Source: Aeromicrobium sp.
GTDB lineage: Bacteria > Actinomycetota > Actinomycetes > Propionibacteriales > Nocardioidaceae
Assembly: GCF_014378035.1 (NCBI RefSeq)
Contig: NZ_JACMOM010000195.1
Span: 1 to 60,323, forward strand
Direction: 5' to 3'
DNA: 60,323 bases
Each line of letters opens with the position of its first letter. Within the stretch, counting starts at the first letter, position 1. The translations under genes and the position numbers were made by a program. The notes under the pieces are model-generated. The model was not told the DNA's origin. It made no database searches and saw only the letters and a program-made list of their open reading frames with translations. Shown piece after piece: positions 8,668 to 17,862 of this stretch.

Positions 8668-10400
8668 GTCCAGATCACCGCTGCAGCCGTGAGGACCATG
8701 ACGCCCGCGGCGATCAACGTGACGTAGCGCTGGACGTTGCGCGACTGGAAGAGGTCCAAGCCTTGCGAGGCGAAGCCCGCTGCCGCAGCCGACGCCCGTG
8801 GGTAGGCATCGACACCGTCGCGATCGATGTCGACGACGACGGTGGAGACGCCGCGCATGGCAGCCGGGATCCAGCGCGAGTAGGGAGAGTCGAGTCCGAG
8901 GCCGTCGGCCAGCCGGGGCGCGTTGACGTCCAGCCCGCCGCCGCTTCTCCATCGCAGGACGACGAAGCCGACGCCGAGCGCAGCAACGGCTGTCGACAGC
9001 ACCGCGATGCCTAGGTGGAACGGTTGACCTATCGACAGGGCGAGCGTGGCCACCGCGAGAATCACCACCGGCACGGTCATGGCGCGGGACGACTCGTGTC
9101 CGTCGACCGCGGGGCCGAAGAACGTCACCAGCCAGAGCCGGGTGGCGTAGGCAGCGGTGAGCAGCGATGTCAGGAGTGCCACGGCGAACAGGCCGTAGGC
9201 GAAGACCGAGCCCAGCGGACCGCCTCCGCCGGTGGCGACGTGCAGCGACTCGAGCACCGAGTCCTTGGAGAAGAAGCCGACCGTCGGGATGACGCCGGCC
9301 AGGGCCGCGAACCCCACCGTCATGCTCCAGAAGGTCGTGGGCATCGCACGACGCAGGCCGCCCATGGCCGACAGCGCGCTCGATCCGACGGCGTGCATCA
9401 GGCAGCCGCAGCCCAGAAAGAGCAGAGCCTTGAACGCCCCGTGGCTGATGAGGTGGTCGGTGCCGGCCCCGGCGTCGCCTGTTGCCAGCGCCGCGAACAT
9501 GAACGCCAGCTGGCTGACCGTCGACCACGCGAGAGCCCTCTTGAGGTCGTCCTGCGCGAGGGCGAACAGCGCGCCGAGCAGCATCGTGATGGCGGCGATG
9601 ACGGCCAGCAGGTCCATCACGATGCTGGAGTCGGCGAGGATCGGTAGCAGCCGGGCGACGAGGTAGACCCCTGCCGCGACCATCGTCGCGGCGTGGATCA
9701 GGGCCGTGATCGGGGTGGGGCCGGGCATCGCGTCGGGCAGCCACGACTGCAGCGGGAACTGGGCCGACTTGCCGACCACGGCCACCAGGACGAGCAGGCC
9801 GATCGCGGTTGAGTTCTTCGGGCCCTGCAGCAACACCTCACTGATGCGGTACGTGCCGTAGGTCTGGCCGATCACCAGGATGCCGACGAGCAGACCGAGA
9901 TCGGCGATGCGGGTCATCAGGAATGCCTTGGCCGCACCGGCACGCGCCGCCGGGGTCTGCCACTCGTGCCCGATCAGCAGGTACGAGCAGACGCCCATGA
10001 CCTCCCACCCGATCAGCAGCACGAACAGATCGTCGGCCGCGACCACCGTGATCATCCCGAGCAGAAACAGGATGATGATGAGGGCATACGACCGGTAGCG
10101 CGGGTGGTGGCCGAGGTAGGTCGTGGAGTAGATCTGCACCAGCAGCCCGACGCCGACGGCCAACAGCAGCACCTGGGCGGCGAGACCGTCGATGTGGATC
10201 GCGAGCGAGATGCCGAGTAGATCGTTGCCCTGGATCAGGACGTGCGTCGAGCCGGGCACCACGTGGAGGAGCTCAGAACCCATCTGCAGCCCGGTTTCGG
10301 GCTCGATCACCGAGCTGTCGCCGAGGTGCGGGATTGCCCAGACCGCCACGACCGCTGCGAGCAGCGCCGTGATGGCGACGTAGGGCCAGTGCCTGCTCAC
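8664..10400 (-). CDS. nuoL: NADH-quinone oxidoreductase subunit L, second complex I
   Basis: Distal proton-pump subunit of 578 aa. [16 protein letters not shown] near residue 120 and [16 protein letters not shown] with [13 protein letters not shown] near 215-245 carry the conserved pump residues. It is about 47 residues shorter than the other NuoL in this window (21023-22900), mostly in the loops and C-terminal part. The GTG start at 10400 ([14 protein letters not shown]) overlaps the nuoK2 stop in a GTGA arrangement. Confidence 0.92.
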   Translation of the reverse strand: MSRHWPYVAITALLAAVVAVWAIPHLGDSSVIEPETGLQMGSELLHVVPGSTHVLIQGNDLLGISLAIHIDGLAAQVLLLAVGVGLLVQIYSTTYLGHHPRYRSYALIIILFLLGMITVVAADDLFVLLIGWEVMGVCSYLLIGHEWQTPAARAGAAKAFLMTRIADLGLLVGILVIGQTYGTYRISEVLLQGPKNSTAIGLLVLVAVVGKSAQFPLQSWLPDAMPGPTPITALIHAATMVAAGVYLVARLLPILADSSIVMDLLAVIAAITMLLGALFALAQDDLKRALAWSTVSQLAFMFAALATGDAGAGTDHLISHGAFKALLFLGCGCLMHAVGSSALSAMGGLRRAMPTTFWSMTVGFAALAGVIPTVGFFSKDSVLESLHVATGGGGPLGSVFAYGLFAVALLTSLLTAAYATRLWLVTFFGPAVDGHESSRAMTVPVVILAVATLALSIGQPFHLGIAVLSTAVAALGVGFVVLRWRSGGGLDVNAPRLADGLGLDSPYSRWIPAAMRGVSTVVVDIDRDGVDAYPRASAAAAGFASQGLDLFQSRNVQRYVTLIAAGVMVLTAAAVIWT

Positions 10401-10699
10401 GCGTCGCCCCCGACCCGGTCGACGTCGACCGTCCGGACGGCGCGGAACAGCGCGAGGATGATCGCCAGCCCGAGGCCGATCTCGGCGGCGGCGAGCGTGA
10501 TGGTGAACAGCGTGAGCACCTGGCCGGTGTGCGCCGGGGCGGCAAACCACGCGTCGAACGCCACGAGGTTGAGGTTGACGGCGTTGAGCATGAGCTCGAC
10601 GCCGAGCAGCATCAGGACGGCGTTGCGTCGAGCGAGGACGCCGTAGAGGCCGATGCCGAACAGGGCAGCCGCGAGCACCAGCGGGTAGAGCAGGGGCAT
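10397..10699 (-). CDS. nuoK: NADH-quinone oxidoreductase subunit K, second complex I
   Basis: Small membrane subunit of 100 aa with three helices, the family's normal size. [16 protein letters not shown] carries the conserved Glu of helix 2, and [16 protein letters not shown] the Glu of helix 3; both belong to the proton path. The ATG overlaps the nuoJ2 stop by one base (TGATG). Confidence 0.93.
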   Translation of the reverse strand: MPLLYPLVLAAALFGIGLYGVLARRNAVLMLLGVELMLNAVNLNLVAFDAWFAAPAHTGQVLTLFTITLAAAEIGLGLAIILALFRAVRTVDVDRVGGDA

Positions 10700-11199
10700 C
10701 AGTGCTCGGATCCCGACCGCGAGATGACGATGGCGCCGATCAGCGCCGCGAGCAGGACGCCGCTGAGGACCTCGAACGGCAGCACCCAGTCGTGGAACAG
10801 GGCATCGCCGATGGACGCGGCGGTGCCGATCCGGCGGCCCTCGATGCGTTGGCCGTGGAACCCCGCGATGACCGTGGCGCCGAGGCCGATGGTGGCCACC
10901 AGCCCGAGCAGGGCGGCGACCCAGCGGTTGCCGGTCACCTCGGCGGATGGACCGGCGGCGGGCTGCCGGGTGAGCATCAGCGCGAAGATCACCAGCACGA
11001 CGACCGAACCGACGTAGACGAGCACCTGCACCCCGGCGACGAACTCGGCCGTCACCAGCACGAAGCAACCCGCGATGCTGCCGAGCGTCACGACGAGCCA
11101 CAGGGCTGCGTGCACCAGCTCGCCGCTCGTCATCGCCAGCACCGCGGAGACGACCGCAGTGGCGGCGAGGAGCAGGAACACGATCTCGGTGACGGTCAC
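10699..11199 (-). CDS. nuoJ: NADH-quinone oxidoreductase subunit J, second complex I
   Basis: Membrane subunit of 166 aa with five predicted helices. [25 protein letters not shown] is the conserved third-helix region that contains the pi-bulge in complex I structures. It lacks the long cytoplasmic C-terminal tail of the 283-aa NuoJ at 23200-24051. The GTG start overlaps the nuoI2 stop (GTGA). Confidence 0.92.
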   Translation of the reverse strand: MTVTEIVFLLLAATAVVSAVLAMTSGELVHAALWLVVTLGSIAGCFVLVTAEFVAGVQVLVYVGSVVVLVIFALMLTRQPAAGPSAEVTGNRWVAALLGLVATIGLGATVIAGFHGQRIEGRRIGTAASIGDALFHDWVLPFEVLSGVLLAALIGAIVISRSGSEH

Positions 11200-11747
11200 A
11201 CGTCCCCCTCAAGGGGCAGCTCGTCCGCTGCGCCTTCGGCGAGGAGAGCCTCATAGGTCGCGATCTCCTTCGACGGGCCTGCACCGGGATCGAGTGCCTG
11301 CGGCGGCGGCACGGTCCACATCCACTCGCGCAGCCTGTTCATGTCGTGCGTCAGGTCGACGATGTCGCCCTCGGCGTAGGCGAACTCCGGTGACCAGTGC
11401 AGCGCGTCGAAGGGGCACACCTCGATGCAGATGCTGCAGTACATGCAGATCGAGTAGTCGATGTCGAAGCGGTCGAGAACGTTCTGGCTGCGGTCGCGTC
11501 CGCCCTCCGTGGTCGCCGGGATCGTCTCCTTGTGCGAGTCGATCGTGATGCACCACGACGGGCACTCGCGCGCGCAGAGCATGCACGACGTGCAGTTCTC
11601 CTCCTGCAGCGCGATCACGCCACGGCTGCGCGGGGGCAGGTCGGGCTCGACGTCCGGGTAGTGCGCGGTGACACTGCGCCGGAGCAGGTTGCGCATCGTC
11701 ACCCGAAGGCCCTGGACGAGCCCACCTCCCCATGCCTTGCGCGTCAT
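11196..11747 (-). CDS. nuoI: NADH-quinone oxidoreductase subunit I, second complex I
   Basis: Peripheral iron-sulfur subunit of 183 aa carrying two [4Fe-4S] clusters (N6a, N6b). Both ferredoxin motifs are complete: [17 protein letters not shown] near residue 50 and [18 protein letters not shown] near 98. In normal complex I this subunit takes electrons from NuoG and passes them to NuoB. This operon has no NuoG or NuoF, so an outside electron donor must be assumed. The last 50 residues are a family-poor tail. Confidence 0.92.
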   Translation of the reverse strand: MTRKAWGGGLVQGLRVTMRNLLRRSVTAHYPDVEPDLPPRSRGVIALQEENCTSCMLCARECPSWCITIDSHKETIPATTEGGRDRSQNVLDRFDIDYSICMYCSICIEVCPFDALHWSPEFAYAEGDIVDLTHDMNRLREWMWTVPPPQALDPGAGPSKEIATYEALLAEGAADELPLEGDV

Positions 11748-12727
11748 CACCACACCACCAAAAGGGTCGTGAGGGTGATCTGTGCGAGCGAGAGCGGCAC
11801 GAGCACCTTCCAGGCGAAGGCGTTGACCTGGTCCTCCCGCAGGCGCGGGTATGCGACGCGGGCCCAGATGACCACGAACGACACGGCGACGATCTTCAGC
11901 AGCGACCACACCCAGCCGAGCTGGTCCGACCACGGACCGGCCCATCCGCCGAGGAACAGCACCGTCGTCAGCCCAGCGAGGACGACGATGCCGGCGTACT
12001 CGGCGAGCAGAAACATCGCGAACCGCATGCCGCCGTACTCGGTGAGTGGCCCCATCACCAGCTCGGCGTCGGCCAGCGGCGCGTCGAAGGGCGGCCGCTG
12101 CAGCTCTGCGAGGCCAGCGAGGAAGAACACCACGAGGCCGGGCAGCTGGGCCAGGAGCCACCACGGCTCCCACGCCTGGGCGATACCGACGAGCGAGAGG
12201 GTGCCGGCGGCCATGGCGACGCTCGCCGCGGCCAGCACCATCGGCAGCTCGTAGCTGGTGAGCTGGGCGGCCACCCGCATGCCGCCGATGTACGAGTACT
12301 TGTTGCCGCTGCCGAGACCACCCATCAGGGTTCCGAGCACGCCGACGCTCATCGCTGCGAGAACGAAGAAGAGACCGAGATCGAGGTCCTGCCCGATCAG
12401 GTTCGCCTGCCCGAAGAACGGTCCGAGCGGGATGGCGAACAGGGCCACGAGGTAGGGGATGAGGGCGACGGCCGGTGCCAGCTCGAAGACCTTGCGGTCG
12501 GCCGCGGCCGGGACGATGCTTTCCTTCTGCACGAACTTGATGCCGTCGGCCACGAGCTGCGCCCAGCCGTGGAAGCCGCCCGCCGCCATGGGTCCTACTC
12601 GGCTCTGCATATGTGCCATCGCCTTGTGCTCCATCTGACCGACCAGCAGCGGCAACGTCAGGAAGGCCCCGAGGACCACCAGGCAACGCAGGACGACGTC
12701 AAGCACCGGGACCCCACTCGCCGGCAT
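11747..12727 (-). CDS. nuoH: NADH-quinone oxidoreductase subunit H, second complex I
   Basis: Membrane anchor subunit of about 326 aa with 8 helices, forming part of the quinone tunnel. [20 protein letters not shown] near residue 38 and [17 protein letters not shown] with the following TEYGGM near 210-235 match the conserved cytoplasmic loops. The usual ETNRAPFD...ESELV loop is altered but keeps its acidic residues. Start uncertain: ATG at 12727 (29-base overlap with nuoC2) or GTG at 12706 (8-base overlap). I prefer 12727 because homologues have a few residues before the first helix. Confidence 0.9.
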   Translation of the reverse strand: MPASGVPVLDVVLRCLVVLGAFLTLPLLVGQMEHKAMAHMQSRVGPMAAGGFHGWAQLVADGIKFVQKESIVPAAADRKVFELAPAVALIPYLVALFAIPLGPFFGQANLIGQDLDLGLFFVLAAMSVGVLGTLMGGLGSGNKYSYIGGMRVAAQLTSYELPMVLAAASVAMAAGTLSLVGIAQAWEPWWLLAQLPGLVVFFLAGLAELQRPPFDAPLADAELVMGPLTEYGGMRFAMFLLAEYAGIVVLAGLTTVLFLGGWAGPWSDQLGWVWSLLKIVAVSFVVIWARVAYPRLREDQVNAFAWKVLVPLSLAQITLTTLLVVW

Positions 12728-13214
12728 CGGGGACGCCCGGCGGCTTGATGCGCCGGCGGCTCGGGGAGTGCGACGAGTCGGCATCGCTCTCACCCGGCTC
12801 CTTCGCGCCCGGCCACGGCTTGGCAACGCGTGAGGCCAGGACGAACTCCTTGCGCAAGGGGTGGCCCTCGAACCCGTCGGGCAGCAGCAGTGGTGCGAGC
12901 TCGACGCCGAAGTCGATGCCGAACATCTCGTGCGTCTCACGCTCGTGCCAAGCGGCGCCTGCGTAGACGTCGGCGATCGATGCGATGCTCGCGGTGTCGC
13001 GGTCGAGGTAGGTGACGAGGAGCAGATGGGTCAGTGCCGGCTCGAGGCGGGCGACGTGCAGCACGAGGCGAAAGCCTTCGGGGTGCTCGTCGACGGCGGA
13101 GAACCAGTCGAAGTAGCTGTAGCCGTCAAGCTTGAGGCCCGCGACGGCGTCATGCCATGCGGCTGGCTCCACGACTCGGTGCGGTGGTCCGAAGGCGTTG
13201 TCCTCGAGCGTCAC
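12699..13214 (-). CDS. nuoC: NADH-quinone oxidoreductase subunit C, second complex I
   Basis: Soluble 30-kDa-type subunit of 171 aa. The signature [13 protein letters not shown] near residue 95 and [15 protein letters not shown] just after are diagnostic. The C-terminal 40 residues are a charged tail unlike the other NuoC. The GTG start overlaps the nuoB2 stop (GTGA). NuoC normally sits against NuoD in the Q module, yet no nuoD follows: nuoH2 begins before this gene ends, so there is no room for a lost gene in between. Confidence 0.9.
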   Translation of the reverse strand: MTLEDNAFGPPHRVVEPAAWHDAVAGLKLDGYSYFDWFSAVDEHPEGFRLVLHVARLEPALTHLLLVTYLDRDTASIASIADVYAGAAWHERETHEMFGIDFGVELAPLLLPDGFEGHPLRKEFVLASRVAKPWPGAKEPGESDADSSHSPSRRRIKPPGVPDAGEWGPGA

Positions 13215-13801
13215 CGCGGCGGCTCGATCCGGGGGCTGAGCAGCGACCTGGTCGAGCGCTGGTCGCGGCCCGCACCGTAACGCTCGGCCAGGTTCTCGCC
13301 GGCGATCTTGTCCTGCAGCGTCACGATGCCATTGAGCAGGGCCTCGGGCCTCGGCGGGCATCCGGGCACGTACACGTCGACGGGGATGATCTGGTCGACC
13401 CCCTTCGTCACGGAGTACGAGTCCCAGTAGGGACCGCCGGAGTTGGCGCAGGAGCCGAAGCTGATGACGTACTTCGGCTCAGGCATCTGGTCGTAGAGGC
13501 GCTTGATCGCCGGCGCCATCTTGTCGGTGACGGTGCCTGACACCACCATGAGGTCGGCCTGACGCGGCCCGGGGGCGAACGGGATGACGCCGAGGCGGAT
13601 GAAGTCGTGGCGCGACATCGAGGTGGCGATGAACTCGATCGCGCAACAGGCCAGCCCGAAGTTGAACACCCACAGGGAGTACTTGCGGCCCCAGTTGAGG
13701 AGGTAGCGCGCGGGCCTGGGTGCGTGCTCCGAGCCGATGCCCAGCGTGGGTGGGGCAGGCACGAAGGCCGGCATGGGGAGGTCGACACGACCAGAATTCA
13801 T
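13211..13801 (-). CDS. nuoB: NADH-quinone oxidoreductase subunit B, second complex I
   Basis: Q-module iron-sulfur subunit of 196 aa, ligand of cluster N2. All four N2 ligands are visible: the tandem Cys pair in [10 protein letters not shown] (near residue 51), Cys in [10 protein letters not shown] (near 116) and Cys in [13 protein letters not shown] (near 146). That argues for a redox-active subunit rather than a structural relic. The ATG at 13801 overlaps the nuoA2 stop (ATGA). The first 35 residues and the Arg-rich C-terminus are poorly conserved. Confidence 0.93.
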   Translation of the reverse strand: MNSGRVDLPMPAFVPAPPTLGIGSEHAPRPARYLLNWGRKYSLWVFNFGLACCAIEFIATSMSRHDFIRLGVIPFAPGPRQADLMVVSGTVTDKMAPAIKRLYDQMPEPKYVISFGSCANSGGPYWDSYSVTKGVDQIIPVDVYVPGCPPRPEALLNGIVTLQDKIAGENLAERYGAGRDQRSTRSLLSPRIEPPR

Positions 13802-14172
13802 CGGGTTGCCGTCCACGACAGCACCCCTTTGCGCCACGCGTAGATAAGCCCGACGACGATGATGCCGATGAAGACGCCCATCTCGGCGGCGGCTGGGCGG
13901 CCGATGTCGTCGAGCACGACGGCCCACGGGAAGAGAAACACCGCGTCGACCGCGAAGATGACATAGAGGAACGCATAGACGTAGTAGCGGACCGTCGACT
14001 GCGACCAACCCTCACCGACCGGGTCGACGCCCGATTCGTAGGTCATCTCTTTCGCTGGCGACGGTACCTGCGGTCGCATGAGTCGGTTGACCCCGAGCAT
14101 CGCCGTCGCCAGCAGGACGCCCACCAGGATGATGACGCCGACGGCCGCGTAGTCGTCGAGATAGGCCTGCAT
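13798..14172 (-). CDS. nuoA: NADH-quinone oxidoreductase subunit A, second complex I
   Basis: First gene of the partial operon: membrane subunit of 124 aa with three helices. [20 protein letters not shown] near residue 41 is the conserved loop (usual form YECGxxP), with Ser in place of the commonly conserved Cys. [18 protein letters not shown] is the second helix with its acidic residue. Translation starts at the ATG at 14172. No obvious ribosome binding site precedes it, so the message may have a very short leader. Confidence 0.93.
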   Translation of the reverse strand: MQAYLDDYAAVGVIILVGVLLATAMLGVNRLMRPQVPSPAKEMTYESGVDPVGEGWSQSTVRYYVYAFLYVIFAVDAVFLFPWAVVLDDIGRPAAAEMGVFIGIIVVGLIYAWRKGVLSWTATR

Positions 14173-14184
14173 GGACCCACTCTA

Positions 14185-14199
14185 GGGAAGTACGTTCCC
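14185..14199 (-). promoter_or_regulatory. Inverted repeat and possible promoter upstream of second nuo operon
   Basis: GGGAA (14185-14189) and TTCCC (14195-14199) form an inverted repeat 13 bases upstream of the nuoA2 start. On the minus strand GGGAAC is followed after 17 bases by GTCC and then the ATG. This resembles an ECF-sigma promoter (GGAAC ... GTC) for a leaderless message. The match is short and the reading tentative. No Rex-type site like that of the other nuo operon is seen here. Confidence 0.25.
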
Positions 14200-14249
14200 G
14201 CTTTGGTGCGCGCGACCCCGCGGCGGTCCCGATCGATGGTGTGGGCCGT

Positions 14250-14290
14250 GACGTGGTGGGGTGCCCGGGCCGCGGATGCCCCACCACGTC
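14250..14290 (-). terminator. Strong inverted repeat after the short-chain dehydrogenase gene
   Basis: GACGTGGTGGGG (14250-14261) pairs perfectly with CCCCACCACGTC (14279-14290) over a 17-base GC-rich loop. It starts 5 bases beyond the stop codon of the dehydrogenase gene (14296). There is no U-tract, which is common for actinobacterial terminators. It separates that gene from the nuo2 operon. Confidence 0.6.
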
Positions 14291-14295
14291 GACGC

Positions 14296-15126
14296 TCAGC
14301 CCTGCGCGAGGAGGGAGACGTCGTTCCACTTCTCCCACGTCTCGATGCGCGAGGCGTAGTCCTTCTTCGCGATGTCGAGAGGGGCTGCACCGAAGAAGAC
14401 CCGCAGCGGCGGCTCCTCGGCATCCACGACCCGGAGGATTGCCTTCGCCGAGGCGGTCGGGTCACCCGGCTCCGCATTGCGCGAGGCGCGCAGCTTGTTG
14501 GTCTTCTCGCGGAAGTCGTCGTACGCGGCAAGCTCGTCGGAGCGCTTCGCCGAGTCGCCGCTCCAGTCGGTCGAGAACCCGCCGGGCTCCACCAGCGTCA
14601 CCTTGATGCCGAAGTCGGCGACCTCCTGCGCGAGCGACTGGGAGAACCCCTCGAGCGCCCACTTGGAAGCGTGGTAGATCCCGACGATCGGGGACGCACT
14701 GGTGCCGCCGATCGACGACACCTGGATGATGTGGCCCGATCCCTGCTCTCGCAGGAACGGCAGCGCCGCCTGGGTGACCCACAGGGCGCCGAACAGGTTG
14801 GTCTCGAGCTGGGCCCGGGCGTCTGACTCGCTGATCTCCTCGATGAAGCCGAAGTGACCGAAGCCGGCGTTGTTGATCACGATGTCGAGCTGGCCGAAGT
14901 GGTCGTGTGCAGTCTTGACGGCGGCGAAGTCGGCCGCCCGGTCGTTGACGTCGAGCTCGATCGGCAGGATCGCGTCGCCGTACTTCTCCACGAGGTCGTC
15001 GAGCGAGCTGACGTCGCGCGCCGTGGCGGCGACGCGGTCTCCCCGCTCGAGGGCCGCCACGCTCCACTCTCGTCCAAAGCCACGCGAGGCGCCGGTGATG
15101 AACCAGGTCTTGGTGTTGTCAGTCAT
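14296..15126 (-). CDS. Short-chain dehydrogenase/reductase (classical SDR)
   Basis: Cytoplasmic NAD(P)-dependent oxidoreductase of 276 aa. The Rossmann motif is TGASRGFG near residue 11, with NNAGFGHFG near 86, catalytic Ser in VSSIGG near 137 and YHASK near 149. Arg after the glycine motif and Ala-Arg at the end of strand 2 suggest NADPH preference. Substrate unknown. The gene is single, with a MerR-type promoter directly upstream and a hairpin downstream, which suggests induction by a small-molecule or stress signal. Confidence 0.9.
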   Translation of the reverse strand: MTDNTKTWFITGASRGFGREWSVAALERGDRVAATARDVSSLDDLVEKYGDAILPIELDVNDRAADFAAVKTAHDHFGQLDIVINNAGFGHFGFIEEISESDARAQLETNLFGALWVTQAALPFLREQGSGHIIQVSSIGGTSASPIVGIYHASKWALEGFSQSLAQEVADFGIKVTLVEPGGFSTDWSGDSAKRSDELAAYDDFREKTNKLRASRNAEPGDPTASAKAILRVVDAEEPPLRVFFGAAPLDIAKKDYASRIETWEKWNDVSLLAQG

Positions 15127-15132
15127 GTGTCA

Positions 15133-15163
15133 ACGCTAAGGCCTGGAGTGCACTCCAGCGCAA
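15133..15163 (-). promoter_or_regulatory. MerR-type operator-promoter of the short-chain dehydrogenase gene
   Basis: On the minus strand, TTGCGC (15158-15163) and TAGCGT (15133-15138) are separated by exactly 19 bp. That spacer contains most of the perfect 16-bp palindrome CTGGAGTGCACTCCAG (15143-15158). An over-long 19-20 bp spacer filled by a dyad is the hallmark of promoters activated by MerR-family regulators. The ATG (15126) lies about 7 bases beyond the -10 box, so the message is leaderless or nearly so. No merR-like gene is in the window. Confidence 0.6.
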
Positions 15164-15176
15164 GTCGAAATCCCTG

Positions 15177-15782
15177 TCACTCGGGCACCCGCAGCACGCT
15201 CACGGCGAAGTCGGACTCATCGGAGAACGGCACGAGGTCCCACGTCGCGAAGCGCTGCTCGAGAGTCAGCCCCGCCGCCACGACATCCGCGTCGAACGCG
15301 ACCAGCTCGTAGTCGCGGTCGGTCGCGAACCCCACCACGATGCGCCCACCCGGACGCATGTGGGCGCGCAGACGGCTCAGCACCTGCTGCTCGGAGTGCG
15401 GCGCGAGGAACACCATGACGTTGCCCGCCATCACGGCGATGTCGAAGGGCTGCTCGTCCAGATCGAGGTCGCTGAGGTCTGCCACGACCCAGCGGGGGCC
15501 GGGATGGTCCTCGGCCGCCGCCGCGATGAGCACCGGGTCGGCGTCGGCCCCCACGATCGTGTGGCCGCGCGCATGCAGCTCAGACCCGACCCGGCCGGGC
15601 CCGCAGCCGGCGTCGAGCACGCGCGACCCCGGCGACACCATGGCATCGATGAGCCGGGCCTCGCCTGCGAGGTCCTTGCCTTCGGCGGCCATGGTGCGGA
15701 ACCGCTCGACATACCACTCGGAGTGGCCGTCCTTGGTGTCGGTGAACCAGCGTGGTCGGGGCGAGGTGGGTCCGTGGGTCAT
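15177..15782 (-). CDS. Class I SAM-dependent methyltransferase
   Basis: Protein of 201 aa with the SAM-binding motif VLDAGCGPGRVGSEL near residue 48 and the acidic end of strand 2 (VGADAD). VVADLSDLDL near 90 is motif II. The motif order is that of a Methyltransf_25-type fold, so it acts in the cytoplasm on a small molecule, but no substrate can be assigned. I chose the ATG at 15782 (MTHGPTSPRPRWFTDTKDGH) because the sequence upstream is Arg/Ser-rich and non-conserved. It lies back to back with rarD. Confidence 0.8.
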   Translation of the reverse strand: MTHGPTSPRPRWFTDTKDGHSEWYVERFRTMAAEGKDLAGEARLIDAMVSPGSRVLDAGCGPGRVGSELHARGHTIVGADADPVLIAAAAEDHPGPRWVVADLSDLDLDEQPFDIAVMAGNVMVFLAPHSEQQVLSRLRAHMRPGGRIVVGFATDRDYELVAFDADVVAAGLTLEQRFATWDLVPFSDESDFAVSVLRVPE

Positions 15783-15886
15783 GGGTCCATGGTGCCTGAC
15801 GGTCAGGCTTCCACGACTTCCTGCCAGATCATCCGACGGGACCCCGCTGGGACGGACGACCGTCGTGTCGGGCGTAAACTCATCCG

Positions 15887-16804
15887 GTGAGCGAGTCAAG
15901 GAGCGTCGACTCCCGCAGCGGTGTGGGCCTCGGTGTCGCCGCCTACCTGTGCTGGGGGTTCTTCCCCCTCTACTGGCCGCTTCTCGAGCCGGCCGGGTCG
16001 CTCGAGATCTTGGCACACCGCGTGGTGTGGTCGCTGTTGTTCGTGCTGATCCTGATCACCGCCACCGGACGCTGGGCGACGTTCCTCGCCATTGCGCGCG
16101 AACGCCGGCTGATGTTGATCCTCGGCGCGGCCTCGGTCGTCATCGCCCTCAACTGGGGCGGTTTCATCTACGGCGTCACGAATGGGCACGTCATCGAGAC
16201 CTCGCTCGGGTACTTCATCAACCCACTCGTCACCGTGCTGCTGGGGGTCTTCGTCCTCAAGGAGACGCTCCGGCCGACGCAATGGGCCGCCGTCGCGATC
16301 GGTGGCCTCGCGGTCCTGGTGCTCGCGGTCGACTACGGACGTCCACCGTGGATCGCCTTGCTGGTCGCGTTCTCGTTCGCGACGTACGGGTTCCTGAAGA
16401 AGAAGGCCAATCTCGGCGCGTTCGAGGGCCTCGGCATGGAGACGCTGATCATCTCCCCCGTCGCGCTCGCCTTCCTGATCGCCCTGCAGCTGCGTGGCGA
16501 GCTGACCTTCGGGCATGACGGGATGGGCAACGCGCTCCTGCTCGCCGGCACGGGCATCGTCACCGCCATCCCCCTGCTGATGTTCGGCGCCGCTGCGACC
16601 CGACTGTCGCTGACGACGATCGGGCTGCTCCAGTACCTCGGCCCGATCATCCAGTTCATCACCGGGCTGACGATCTTCCATGAAGACATGAGCAGCGCGC
16701 GCTGGATCGGCTTCGGACTGGTGTGGCTCGCGCTCGTCGTGTTCACGTCGGACGCCGTGCGCGGACGCCGTCGGACGCTCGCCACGACAGCCCCACTGGT
16801 CTGA
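15887..16804 (+). CDS. rarD: RarD-type EamA-family transporter
   Basis: Membrane protein of 305 aa with about 10 helices (two EamA repeats) from the drug/metabolite transporter superfamily. GVAAYLCWGFFPLYWPLL near residue 14, LNWGGFIYGV near 88 and the LGYFINPLVTVLLGVFVLKE segment near 105 are RarD hallmarks. E. coli RarD was named for a chloramphenicol phenotype; its real substrate is unknown. GTG start. It lies divergent from the methyltransferase gene and converges on the polyprenyl synthase. Confidence 0.9.
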   Translation: MSESRSVDSRSGVGLGVAAYLCWGFFPLYWPLLEPAGSLEILAHRVVWSLLFVLILITATGRWATFLAIARERRLMLILGAASVVIALNWGGFIYGVTNGHVIETSLGYFINPLVTVLLGVFVLKETLRPTQWAAVAIGGLAVLVLAVDYGRPPWIALLVAFSFATYGFLKKKANLGAFEGLGMETLIISPVALAFLIALQLRGELTFGHDGMGNALLLAGTGIVTAIPLLMFGAAATRLSLTTIGLLQYLGPIIQFITGLTIFHEDMSSARWIGFGLVWLALVVFTSDAVRGRRRTLATTAPLV

Positions 16805-16851
16805 AGGACTTCACGCCCCTCAGAAAGTGACTCGCGAGCGTTGGTCTGTGG

Positions 16852-17841
16852 TCAGGTGAGGCGGGTCGCCACGGTGTCGCAGAGAGCTTGGAGGGCTACT
16901 CGGGCCGGAAGGTCTGGGAGCCTGCCCAGCAGGGCGCTTGCAGCGTCTGCCTCGGCCTGGACGTACGAGCGTGACTCCAGCATCGCCGGGTGAACCCGCA
17001 GGAGCCGGAGTGCCTCGCCGTGCTCGGAGTCGTCGGTCAACGGCTTGGACAACAGGGCTCGCAGGCGCTCGCTGTCGGCGTCGGTGGACCGCAGGGCGAT
17101 CAGCGTCGGCAGAGTCGGCACACCTTCACGCAGGTCGGTGCCGGGCGTCTTGCCCGACTCCCCGGTCTCGCTGGCGATGTCGATGATGTCGTCACTGAGC
17201 TGGAATGCCGCGCCGATGCGCTCACCGAACTCGGTGAGGGTCGCCTGCACCTCAGAGGAGGCGCCAGACATCTTGGCGCCGAACAACGCCGCGGTCGCGA
17301 TCAGCGACCCGGTCTTGTCCGACACGACGGACAGGTAGTGCTCGAGAGCATCCTCGCTGTCGGACGGACCCAGGGTCTCGCGGATCTGACCCTTCACGAG
17401 CCGCGAGAACGTGCGGGCCTGGATGCGCACGGCGTCGGTGCCGAGATCGGAGACCAGGTCGGAGGCCTGCGCAAAGAGGTAGTCGCCCACGAGGATCGCC
17501 ACCGAGTTGTCCCATCGGGCGTTGGCGCTCGGCGCACCCCGCCGCACGGAGGCCTCGTCCATGACGTCGTCGTGATAGAGGGTCGCGAGGTGGGTCAGCT
17601 CGACCACCACCGCAGATGGCACGACGTCGGGCAGGCTCGGGTCACCGAACTCCGCGCACAGCATCGTCAGCAGGGGACGAAACCGCTTGCCGCCGGCAGT
17701 GAGGAGGTGCGCTGCGGCCTCTGCGACGAACGTCTCGGGGCTGTCGACCGCCGCGGCAAGCTGGACCTCGACCTCGTCGACGCCCGCGAGCACACGCGCC
17801 TCGAGGACCGGGTCGGTGAACGAGACACTCAGACTGGACAC
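16852..17841 (-). CDS. Long-chain polyprenyl diphosphate synthase (menaquinone side chain)
   Basis: Trans-isoprenyl diphosphate synthase of 329 aa. The first Asp-rich motif is in LYHDDVMDEASVRRGAPSAN (near residue 89) and the second is in QLSDDIIDIASETG (near 215). The first motif is DDxxD without a bulky aromatic residue just before it, as in synthases of long chains (C35-C50). It condenses isopentenyl diphosphate onto an allylic primer to give the menaquinone tail, used by MenA. It starts 21 bases after the nuoN stop on the same strand, so it is probably transcribed with or after the nuo operon. That links quinone supply to complex I. Chain length is not readable. Confidence 0.88.
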   Translation of the reverse strand: MSSLSVSFTDPVLEARVLAGVDEVEVQLAAAVDSPETFVAEAAAHLLTAGGKRFRPLLTMLCAEFGDPSLPDVVPSAVVVELTHLATLYHDDVMDEASVRRGAPSANARWDNSVAILVGDYLFAQASDLVSDLGTDAVRIQARTFSRLVKGQIRETLGPSDSEDALEHYLSVVSDKTGSLIATAALFGAKMSGASSEVQATLTEFGERIGAAFQLSDDIIDIASETGESGKTPGTDLREGVPTLPTLIALRSTDADSERLRALLSKPLTDDSEHGEALRLLRVHPAMLESRSYVQAEADAASALLGRLPDLPARVALQALCDTVATRLT

Positions 17842-17862
17842 GCAGGACTCCTCAGCGACAGA

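Noticed and set aside
14185-14199. Second Rex site for the partial nuo operon
   Set aside because: GGGAA...TTCCC does not match TTGTGAA-N4-TTCACAA; recorded only as a weak inverted repeat.
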